DNA of 53,402 nucleotides, from the NCBI GenBank assembly GCA_027886865.1, contig JAPCJR010000011.1, forward strand, positions 1 to 53,402, in the 5' to 3' direction. The number at the start of each line of letters is the position of its first letter. The stretch's first letter is position 1. A program made the position numbers and the translations under genes. Positions 33,320-39,994 of the stretch are shown here, piece by piece. The notes beneath the pieces are model-generated. The model was not told where the DNA came from. It ran no database searches and saw only the letters and a program-made list of their open reading frames with translations. This DNA is from Nitrososphaerota archaeon. Its GTDB lineage: Archaea; Thermoproteota; Nitrososphaeria; Nitrososphaerales; UBA183.

Positions 33320-34243
33320 CTAATGCCAGTAGCTTCCAAGCTTCAAGTCCCATTCAGCGGGTTCAAACACTCCCAAGGCACTGGCTGGATGACTCGTCAG
33401 TTCCCCGAACACGATCCGACCGTTGATGTTGTACAGGTCTACTCTGAGGAAATCGGTCCCTGACGACAATTGCCTGACCACATCCAGCATCTTGTCGAAG
33501 TTCAGCGGAGCGATGATTCGGCCTTCGAAGTTGTCATACTTGTACCTGACAGGTAATAGTGACAGATTCATGTCGTATAGGTTTCTTTGATGCCTCACAA
33601 ATCTGTCCCTGTGAATGTCAATAATCCGCGGTTCTCCATCGAAACAAAAAAATTTCCAGTCGTCAGGAACGTCCCCCTCAAATTCCAACAACTCCTCAAA
33701 CATAATGCGTGGCTCGATGTCCTTGTACGCCCATTCTTGGGCACTGTCGTAGAAATTTTCCTTCAGCCATTTGGTTGCCAGGCTCTCAAGTTCACCTGGT
33801 GGGAGGTTTGCCCGATCTGGGACGATCTTGATCCGGCCTGACGAATGGCTGGGTTTCATAACGAACTGTGTCGGCAGGCTGAGATGGGATATCTCATCGG
33901 CTGATGCGACGACAGCGTACAACTTGGTCAAGTATTGGTCCGTACCAAGCCTCGACCTGACAAACTCTCTCGCGCGCAGTTTATCAGCGTACACGGTTTG
34001 ATTTGGATTCCTGTCGAAGAGCATGTCGCGCAGGACCTTCTCATTGAAGGTCTTGGGTCGTATGATGTCTGGATAGCGCCCGAACTGGCGTTTGTAGCGT
34101 CCTATGTTCTTTGATTCTGGAAAGACTCTGTAACAAAGAGGGAGAAACGGTTTGACGATGGGCTTGACGATTCTCCAAGCGCGGCTCTTGCTCCCGGGAG
34201 AGTGACTCTTCAGTTGCCACCGAGCATCTTCTTTGGGTCTCAA
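33320..34243 (-). CDS. TupA-like ATP-grasp protein (glycan/polysaccharide type)
   Basis: The 307-residue protein matches the TupA-like ATP-grasp family found in polysaccharide and teichuronopeptide loci. It opens with RPKTFNEKVLRDML and YADKLRAREFVRSRLG, then FVMKPSHSSGRIKIVPD (ATP-binding strand and lysine), MFEELLEFEGDVPDDWKFFC and LRVDLYNINGRIVFGELT with the metal-binding acidic residues near the end. Such enzymes probably ligate amino acids or similar groups to glycans. The start is TTG 34243; no clear TATA box is seen. AT content is visibly higher than in neighbouring operons and a tRNA-Leu gene lies 62 bp upstream, so it may be an acquired gene. Confidence 0.8.
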   Translation of the reverse strand: MRPKEDARWQLKSHSPGSKSRAWRIVKPIVKPFLPLCYRVFPESKNIGRYKRQFGRYPDIIRPKTFNEKVLRDMLFDRNPNQTVYADKLRAREFVRSRLGTDQYLTKLYAVVASADEISHLSLPTQFVMKPSHSSGRIKIVPDRANLPPGELESLATKWLKENFYDSAQEWAYKDIEPRIMFEELLEFEGDVPDDWKFFCFDGEPRIIDIHRDRFVRHQRNLYDMNLSLLPVRYKYDNFEGRIIAPLNFDKMLDVVRQLSSGTDFLRVDLYNINGRIVFGELTSHPASALGVFEPAEWDLKLGSYWH

Positions 34244-34305
34244 TCACTTAAGTCTTGCCGAACTCTTGAACTGAGGACGATGGCTTGGCGGAGTCTACTG
34301 ATAGG

Positions 34306-34393
34306 TGGTGCGGGGGGTGGGATTCGAACCCACGAACCCCTAAGGGACGGGGTCCTAAGCCCCGCGCCGTTGGCCAGGCTGGGCGACCCCCGC
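34306..34393 (-). tRNA. tRNA-Leu, anticodon UAG, CCA encoded
   Basis: Read on the minus strand, the acceptor arms GCGGGGG and CCCCCGC pair fully, followed by discriminator A (34309) and an encoded CCA (34308-34306). The D stem is GCC/GGC. The anticodon stem CGGGG/CCCCG encloses loop CTTAGGA with anticodon TAG, decoding CUA. The variable arm is long (14 nt), as expected for class II tRNA-Leu. The T arm is GTGGG-TTCGAAT-CCCAC. No intron is present. Confidence 0.96.
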
Positions 34394-34416
34394 GCGGTCC
34401 CCTCGGAGCCGTGAAT

Positions 34417-34426
34417 CACTATAATG
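34417..34426 (-). promoter_or_regulatory. TATA box of tRNA-Leu
   Basis: GCATTATAGT on the minus strand is centred about 28 bp upstream of the first tRNA base (34393), with purine-rich AAAAGG before it as a possible BRE. Confidence 0.6.
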
Positions 34427-34549
34427 CCTTTTGCACGATTCGGTCTCGAAGAAAGCCTCTCATCAAACGCGTTGATGACAAGGCCCAAGCCTCAACCGTC
34501 TTGCGTCTGCCACATTCGGCCTACGATGGACGAACTGGGACGGCCCATC

Positions 34550-34586
34550 TTAAATAGCTGCGTCGAGCGGGAAAATACTCGAGGGT
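34550..34586 (+). promoter_or_regulatory. Promoter and RBS of the HbpS/GlcG-like gene
   Basis: TTAAATAG (34550-34557) suits a TATA box with transcription starting near 34580. GAGGGT (34581-34586) lies 9 nt before ATG 34596 and is a plausible RBS. Confidence 0.5.
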
Positions 34587-34595
34587 AAATTTCGA

Positions 34596-34997
34596 ATGTC
34601 AGATATCACCGTCGACCAGGCGCAACTGGTACTGCAGCATGCCGCAAAGAAAGCCGCTGAGATAAACACGAAGATGGACATTGCGATCGTGGATGCAGGC
34701 GCCAATCTGAAGGCGTTTCTCCGAATGGATGGCGCGTGGCTGGGAAGCATCGACATCTCCATCAAGAAGGCGAAGACCGCTAGGTTCTTCGACATGAGCA
34801 CTGGTGAAATCGGAAAACTCTCTCAACCCAGTGGTCCGTTATTTGGGATAGAGCACTCGAACGGTGGCCTGATCTCCTTCCCTGGAGGAGTGGTCCTGAA
34901 GAACAAGCAGGGCGAGATAATTGGCGCCATAGGGGTCAGCGGGAGCTCCGTCGAGAATGACCACGCAGTCGCTGAGGCAGGAGCGAAGGCGCTCTAG
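34596..34997 (+). CDS. HbpS/GlcG family (DUF336) protein
   Basis: The 133-residue protein matches the GlcG/HbpS family: [33 protein letters not shown] and the C-terminal [20 protein letters not shown], the most conserved block. Some family members bind haem or cobalamin, others are encoded beside glycolate, propanediol or F420-type enzymes; a haem role here is not shown. It is single-domain and cytoplasmic with no signal peptide. Flanked by tRNA-Leu and an ABC exporter, it appears to be a single-gene unit. Confidence 0.88.
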   Translation: MSDITVDQAQLVLQHAAKKAAEINTKMDIAIVDAGANLKAFLRMDGAWLGSIDISIKKAKTARFFDMSTGEIGKLSQPSGPLFGIEHSNGGLISFPGGVVLKNKQGEIIGAIGVSGSSVENDHAVAEAGAKAL

Positions 34998-35111
34998 TAC
35001 GGTCTGGTCTCCAGTCGAAACCCTCGCTCACTTGGGCGGATGCTCGGCCCGCACCCTCTGAAGTCAAATCGGTTGCCGAACGGTCAGGAGGACTTGGCTG
35101 CTTGAATCGCT

Positions 35112-36203
35112 CTAATCTTCGCGCCACTTGAAGAATCGGACGGCGAGCACAAAAATCACCACAGAGATGACGATGAGAACGGCTATGTCATCAAGAGCGG
35201 CTCCGAAGTTTCCGTATATCATCACGTTGTTGAGGCCGTCTATCACGTAGAACAGCGGCAGCACATGAGCTACGTTCTGCAGATACATCGGCATCGTGCT
35301 TACGGGGAAGAATGTCCCGGATAGGAACATCATGGGGAAGGTGATCAGGTTCCCCACCACAGCGGCGGATTCGACGCTCGTCGACACGGTCCCCACAAGC
35401 ATCCCCAGAGAGACGAAGAGGAACGGTCCGATCAGCAGGAACGGAATTATCCACAGCGTGAACGTGATCTGCGCGCCGAAGGCAAAAATCCCTACCGCGG
35501 TCATCAGCACGAAGGAGATCAAAGTCATGAGCATGTAGAATCCTATCTTGGCGAGGAGCCAGTCGGTCTTGGTCAGCGGCGTGAGAGACAGTTGCTTGAA
35601 GATCTTGTCCCTCTTGTACTGCGCGCTGATGTTGGTCAGTGCGAACATCGGACTGATCAAGATGGCGAACCCAATCATGCCCGGAATCAGGAAGTCGATG
35701 TACTTGTAGGTCTGCGACTTTATCGTCTGGGTCTGGACGCCTAACACTTCCGTACCGTTCGCCCTGTGAAGATTGAACGCATTCACTATCCCTGTCGTGA
35801 TGCCATATACGCCCTGACTGGTGGAGGATGTGGGATTCCAGTACTCCGTGACGTTTACAGGCTGACCGGCGAGATAGCTTGAGCTGAAAGTCGAGGGGAT
35901 GATGATTCCGTCCGAGGATGAGTGCGAAAGGAGATACTGAGAGAAGTTTTGGGAGCTCGGCACCAGGACGACCTGCAGGGCGCCGGTACTGTTGAGCGCC
36001 GTCACGAAGCCTGTCCCGACCGGACCATTGTCCTGGTTCTGTACGTACAGCGTCGCGGCGGAACCATTTCCGGAAAAGATGGCGCCGAACAATAGTATCA
36101 AGATGACCGGGAACGCGAGGCCGAAGAACAGTCCTATCCTACTGCGCGAATAGCTACGCGCGAAGTTGACGAGGTCCGCTCTGATTCTCTTCGCCGTGCC
36201 CAT
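35112..36203 (-). CDS. ABC-2 type transporter permease
   Basis: The 363-residue protein has the ABC-2 layout: one N-terminal membrane segment (about 22-42), a large extracytoplasmic domain (43-175, with several Asn-X-Ser/Thr sites), then five hydrophobic segments in the C-terminal half (for example IDFLIPGMIGFAILISPMF) and a cytoplasmic tail. The ATG at 36203 directly abuts the TAA of the ATPase gene (TAAATG), so the two form an exporter. The cargo is unknown; drugs, lipids or polysaccharide precursors are typical. Confidence 0.92.
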   Translation of the reverse strand: MGTAKRIRADLVNFARSYSRSRIGLFFGLAFPVILILLFGAIFSGNGSAATLYVQNQDNGPVGTGFVTALNSTGALQVVLVPSSQNFSQYLLSHSSSDGIIIPSTFSSSYLAGQPVNVTEYWNPTSSTSQGVYGITTGIVNAFNLHRANGTEVLGVQTQTIKSQTYKYIDFLIPGMIGFAILISPMFALTNISAQYKRDKIFKQLSLTPLTKTDWLLAKIGFYMLMTLISFVLMTAVGIFAFGAQITFTLWIIPFLLIGPFLFVSLGMLVGTVSTSVESAAVVGNLITFPMMFLSGTFFPVSTMPMYLQNVAHVLPLFYVIDGLNNVMIYGNFGAALDDIAVLIVISVVIFVLAVRFFKWRED

Positions 36204-37133
36204 TTAGTTCACCTGGGCTACCTGCCCCTCATCGCTGATCTTCGAGCCCACCAGCTTCACGAAGACCTCTTCAAGGCTGTCCTGACGCACCGTCAGGTCG
36301 CTCCAGTCCAGCCCAGACTTTCCTATGGCCTCAAGTACGGCCAGAATGTCCTCTTTCCTCTTGATTCTTACCGTGACGACGCCTTCGGAGTACGTGACGT
36401 CGAGGCCCATGTTCTTCTTCAGGTAATCCGCGAGGTTCTGGCCCCCACGCACCCGGATCTTCTCGCCCGACCCGTACTCCGAGATGATCTCCGCTGGCGT
36501 CCCCGTGGTGATTATCTTCCCCTTGTTCATTATGGCGACCCTGTCCGCCAGCTCCTCCGCTTCTTCGAGATAGTGGGTGGTCAGCAGGACGCTGATCCCT
36601 TCCTTCTTCAGATTCCGTATCACATCCCAGACCGCCCTCCTAGCCTGGGGGTCGAGCCCCGTGGTCGGCTCATCGAGGAAGACAAAGTCTGGCTTGTTGA
36701 CGAGCGATAGGGCCAGCCCCATCTTCTGCTTCTGGCCGCCGGACAGCTTCATGAAGTAGGTCGCCGCAGAGTCCTGCAGGAGCACTATCCGGAGTATCTC
36801 GTCCGCGTCCACTTTCACATCGAAGAGACTGGCGTAGTAGTTCACAGCCTCCTTCGGCGTGATGTATGGGAGGAAGGTGAAGCCCTGAGGTATGACGCCT
36901 ATCCTCTTGTGAAGCGCGTCCCCCTCCTTCCAGGGGTCGAGACCGAGTACCTTGATTTCGCCTCCGTCCCTCTCCCTGAGGCCCTCGAGCATCTCTATGG
37001 TCGTAGTCTTCCCTGCCCCATTAGGGCCGAGCAGAGAGAACACCTCTCCCTGTTCAACCGTGAATGATATCGAATCGACAGCTTGCAGGCTGCCATACGC
37101 CTTCTTCAGAGAGGACACCTCGATGGCGGGCAA
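36204..37133 (-). CDS. ABC-2 transporter ATP-binding protein
   Basis: The 309-residue protein is an ABC ATPase with Walker A GPNGAGKTTT, signature LSGGQKQKMG, Walker B VFLDEPTTGLDPQ and the switch histidine in LLTTHYLEEAEEL. The C-terminal 80 residues are the extra domain typical of drug/lipid exporter ATPases (DrrA/CcmA-like). The start is TTG 37133; TTATAAAT at 37161-37168, read on the minus strand, is about 31 bp upstream. It heads a two-gene operon with the permease. Confidence 0.95.
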   Translation of the reverse strand: MPAIEVSSLKKAYGSLQAVDSISFTVEQGEVFSLLGPNGAGKTTTIEMLEGLRERDGGEIKVLGLDPWKEGDALHKRIGVIPQGFTFLPYITPKEAVNYYASLFDVKVDADEILRIVLLQDSAATYFMKLSGGQKQKMGLALSLVNKPDFVFLDEPTTGLDPQARRAVWDVIRNLKKEGISVLLTTHYLEEAEELADRVAIMNKGKIITTGTPAEIISEYGSGEKIRVRGGQNLADYLKKNMGLDVTYSEGVVTVRIKRKEDILAVLEAIGKSGLDWSDLTVRQDSLEEVFVKLVGSKISDEGQVAQVN

Positions 37134-37158
37134 GCAAAAAACCCTCGCCCCCTCAGCC

Positions 37159-37168
37159 GCTTATAAAT
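37159..37168 (-). promoter_or_regulatory. TATA box of the ABC-2 exporter operon
   Basis: The minus strand reads ATTTATAAGC, a near-consensus archaeal TATA box, about 31 bp before the TTG at 37133, leaving a leader of a few bases at most. Confidence 0.65.
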
Positions 37169-37240
37169 CGTCCGAACTAATTCAGCTCCTTAGGGCGTCG
37201 AATTCTTAATAGACGCGCGCGTGGAACGAGCCGAGACAAG

Positions 37241-38218
37241 ATGAACGGTCCAGGTCCAGCCGAAAACATCCTCGAAGTGATAGGCCACACACCGCTCGTC
37301 CGCCTCCGGAAGCTCGGCGCGAACGTCAAGCCCGCCCTAATCGCGAAACTGGAGTTCATGAACCCGGGGGGCTCGGTCAAGGACAGGATCGCTCTATTCC
37401 TGGTGAAGGAAGCCGAGGAGAAGGGGCTGCTCAAGGCAGGCGGAACGATCATCGAACCCACCTCGGGCAATACGGGGCTCGGCCTTGCCATGCTCTCCGC
37501 CGTAAGGGGGTACAAGACCGTCTTCACTATGCCGGACAAGGTCAGCCATGAGAAACGCGCTCTGCTCCGCGCGTTCGGCGCCGAAGTCGTGGTGACGCCC
37601 ACTGATGTGCCGCCGGACTCCCCCGAGCACTACGTGAACGTGGCCCGAAGACTCAGCGGCGAGATAGAGGGTTCATACATGCCTAACCAGTACGCCAACC
37701 TCGGGAACCCGCTGGCCCACTACACGACGACGGGACCTGAGGTTTGGGAACAGACGGAGGGCGCGGTGGAGGCGTTAGTCGCCTGCATCGGCACCGGCGG
37801 GACGATCTCTGGGGCCGGGAGGTATCTCAAGGAGAAGGACCCGGGGGTCCGCGTCGTCGGGATAGAACCGGAGGGCTCCATCTATTACAACAAGAAGTAC
37901 GGGACGGACTATCCGCTCCACACGTACCTGGTGGAAGGGATAGGCGAGGACTTTGTCCCCAAGACGTATGATCAGAGCGTGGTCGACGAGGTGATCCAGG
38001 TCTCAGATTCCGAGGCCTTCGGGACCGCGCTGCGCCTGACAAGGGAGGAGGGCATCTTCGCTGGAGGGTCTTCGGGCGCGGCGGTGGCGGGCGCACTCAA
38101 GTTCGCGGAGAAGAATCCGGGGCTGGATCAGGTCGTCGTGATCTTGCCGGACACCGGACGGGGATACCTGAGCAAATTCTACGACGAGGGCTGGCGCAGG
38201 TCGAAGGGACTCAGTTAG
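37241..38218 (+). CDS. Cystathionine beta-synthase-type PLP enzyme (no CBS domain)
   Basis: The 325-residue fold-type II PLP enzyme has the internal-aldimine lysine in NPGGSVKDRIA, the phosphate/PLP loops PTSGNTGLG and GTGGTISGAG, and SGAAVAG. The segment EPEGSIYYNKKY and the later VEGIGEDFVPKTYDQ favour cystathionine beta-synthase over cysteine synthase, as does the next gene, a cystathionine gamma-lyase. It would condense homocysteine and serine. It has no C-terminal Bateman domain, so SAM activation is unlikely. O-acetylserine sulfhydrylase activity is the alternative. Confidence 0.88.
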   Translation: MNGPGPAENILEVIGHTPLVRLRKLGANVKPALIAKLEFMNPGGSVKDRIALFLVKEAEEKGLLKAGGTIIEPTSGNTGLGLAMLSAVRGYKTVFTMPDKVSHEKRALLRAFGAEVVVTPTDVPPDSPEHYVNVARRLSGEIEGSYMPNQYANLGNPLAHYTTTGPEVWEQTEGAVEALVACIGTGGTISGAGRYLKEKDPGVRVVGIEPEGSIYYNKKYGTDYPLHTYLVEGIGEDFVPKTYDQSVVDEVIQVSDSEAFGTALRLTREEGIFAGGSSGAAVAGALKFAEKNPGLDQVVVILPDTGRGYLSKFYDEGWRRSKGLS

Positions 38219-38261
38219 GCCCCCTCGCGTCTCTGCGCGCATCCGTCTTACCCGGTGGCAC

Positions 38262-38268
38262 GCTTAAA
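38262..38268 (+). promoter_or_regulatory. TATA-like element before the cystathionine gamma-lyase gene
   Basis: CTTAAAG is centred 29 bp before GTG 38294, in line with the leaderless pattern in this window. It supports 38294 over the earlier GTG at 38255. Confidence 0.45.
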
Positions 38269-38293
38269 GCTCCCGTCCGACTCTGCTAGCAAC

Positions 38294-39436
38294 GTGCGCT
38301 TCGCGACAAAGGCGGTCCACTCCGGGAACGAACCCGACAAGGCTACGGGCGCTGTCTCTCCTCCGATCTATACCGCCTCCACGTTCGCCCAGGACGGAAT
38401 AGGCAAGCCGCGGGGGTACGAGTATTCTCGCAGCGGCAACCCGACCAGGGAGAGGCTCGAGCGCGCGGTCGCTGAACTGGAGGGCGGGAGGCACGGGCTG
38501 GCGTTCTCCTCCGGGCTGGGCGCGATCACGACTGTGGCCTCGCTGCTGAACAAGGGGGACCACGTGATAATCTGCAACGACGTCTACGGGGGCACGTTCA
38601 GGCTCTTCAATCAGGTGTTCTCCAACTTCGGTGTCACCTTCAGCACGGCCGACGCGAGGGACGCGGAGTCGCTGTCCCGCTCGGTCCGCGCGAAGACTAG
38701 GATGGTGTGGCTGGAGTCGCCGACAAACCCCCTGATGGTGGTCCTCGACATACGCGCCGTCGCGAATTTTGCGAAGAGGCACGGGCTCTGGCTCGCCGTC
38801 GACAACACATTCGCATCGCCGTATCTGCAGAACCCGCTCAAGCTAGGCGCGACCATCGCGCTTCACAGCACGACAAAATACGTCTCGGGTCATAGCGACA
38901 TGATAGGGGGCGCCCTCGCCGTCTCAGATGAAGCGCTATACGAGCGGCTGAAGTTCCTGCAGAATGCCATGGGCGCGGTCCCGAGCCCGTTCGACTGTTA
39001 TCTCGCCCTCAGAGGCCTCCGCACGCTTCATCTGCGGATGGACCAACACTCGAAGAACGCGACGGCAATCGCGGAGTTGCTCGCGGAGAACGACAAGGTC
39101 TCGGAGGTCTTCTACCCCTTCCTCTCAACGTCGCCGACGTACCGCATCGCCAAGCGGCAGATGTCTCAGGGCGGGGGCATGCTCTCGTTCAGAGTGAAGG
39201 GAGGATACAAGGCGGCTGGTCGGTTCCTCGAATCGCTCAAGATATTCTCGCTAGCCGAGAGCCTCGGCGGGGTCGAGTCCCTCGCAGAGCACCCCGCCAG
39301 GATGACTCACTCCTCGCTCCCCGAAAAGGAGAGGAAGAAGATGGGGATAACCGATGACCTGATACGGCTCTCAGTGGGCGTGGAGGACACTCGCGACCTT
39401 CTCGATGACGTCAGGCGAGCGCTGGATTCTGCCTAA
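38294..39436 (+). CDS. Cystathionine gamma-lyase / gamma-synthase family PLP enzyme
   Basis: The enzyme of 380 residues belongs to the Cys/Met metabolism fold-type I group. It has RFATKAVHSGNEPDKATGAV at the N-terminus, EYSRSGNPTRERLE, the PLP lysine in HSTTKYVSGHSDMIGG and SLGGVESLAEHPARMTH. With the upstream beta-synthase it completes reverse transsulfuration from homocysteine to cysteine. I choose GTG 38294 because the usual family N-terminus starts at that point and a TATA element sits 29 bp upstream; GTG 38255 adds 13 residues. Gamma-synthase activity cannot be excluded by sequence alone. Confidence 0.92.
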   Translation: MRFATKAVHSGNEPDKATGAVSPPIYTASTFAQDGIGKPRGYEYSRSGNPTRERLERAVAELEGGRHGLAFSSGLGAITTVASLLNKGDHVIICNDVYGGTFRLFNQVFSNFGVTFSTADARDAESLSRSVRAKTRMVWLESPTNPLMVVLDIRAVANFAKRHGLWLAVDNTFASPYLQNPLKLGATIALHSTTKYVSGHSDMIGGALAVSDEALYERLKFLQNAMGAVPSPFDCYLALRGLRTLHLRMDQHSKNATAIAELLAENDKVSEVFYPFLSTSPTYRIAKRQMSQGGGMLSFRVKGGYKAAGRFLESLKIFSLAESLGGVESLAEHPARMTHSSLPEKERKKMGITDDLIRLSVGVEDTRDLLDDVRRALDSA

Positions 39437-39493
39437 GACGCCACACCGGCGGCTTGGCTAGAAGAAATCATAGTCGCTGAAGCTGCACGGCAA

Positions 39494-39805
39494 TCAGTGT
39501 TTCTTCTGAGAGGCCGCCTTTACCTTCTCGTCGTACTCCTTGAGCTTCTTCCGCTTGACCTCGGCTTTCTTCGCGTCGTACCGGCCCAGCGGCGCGTCCG
39601 CCTCGACATAACCATGCGCGATCTTGATTACATTCTTGACGAGGTCCCTAGACTTGCTGTCCTTCTTGTTGAGGACGACCTGGAGGTTCCTTCTGTCGAG
39701 CACCTTGAATTCGGGGACCTTCTCGAGCTTCTTGAGCTCGTCAATTGCGCTCTCCATCGCATATTCGTTCCCGAACAGGCCTCTGACTTCCCAGTCTCCT
39801 GGCAT
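39494..39805 (-). CDS. Small basic protein of unknown function
   Basis: I do not recognise a family. The 103-residue protein starts GDWEVRGLFGNEYAMESAID, which recalls ferredoxin-like small domains in which an alpha helix follows a VxGxF strand, and continues with KVLDRRNLQVVLNKKDSK. The C-terminal 30 residues are Lys/Glu-rich and helical (AEVKRKKLKEYDEKVKAA). The ATG at 39805 has a TATA element (39838-39831) about 28 bp upstream. A 9-bp inverted repeat brackets the start region. Confidence 0.7.
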   Translation of the reverse strand: MPGDWEVRGLFGNEYAMESAIDELKKLEKVPEFKVLDRRNLQVVLNKKDSKSRDLVKNVIKIAHGYVEADAPLGRYDAKKAEVKRKKLKEYDEKVKAASQKKH

Positions 39806-39830
39806 GTTCCCACTGGTTTCGGAGACTGGA

Positions 39831-39838
39831 TAAAAACC
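39831..39838 (-). promoter_or_regulatory. TATA box of the small basic protein gene
   Basis: GGTTTTTA on the minus strand lies about 28 bp before ATG 39805, fitting leaderless transcription. Confidence 0.5.
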
Positions 39839-39965
39839 TTAGAGCCTGGTCTGTTCTGCGATGTCTTCAGATAACTTGCCGAAGTAGACTGGTGGCAGGC
39901 ATGCCGATTGACATTGCCGCCTTTAAACGATGCAGGGATTTAGCGTGATCTCCCGCATCAATCCG

Positions 39966-39972
39966 TATATAC
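39966..39972 (+). promoter_or_regulatory. TATA box of aconitase
   Basis: TATATAC is centred 26 bp before ATG 39995. The GC-rich stretch between them carries CGCGG-T-CCGCG (39978-39988), a short inverted repeat over the expected transcription start. Confidence 0.6.
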
Positions 39973-39994
39973 CTGCGCGCGGTCCGCGGGAATC

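Noticed and set aside
34240..34557. Open frames running through the tRNA-Leu gene on both strands
   Set aside because: They are explained by the tRNA sequence and have no coding features.
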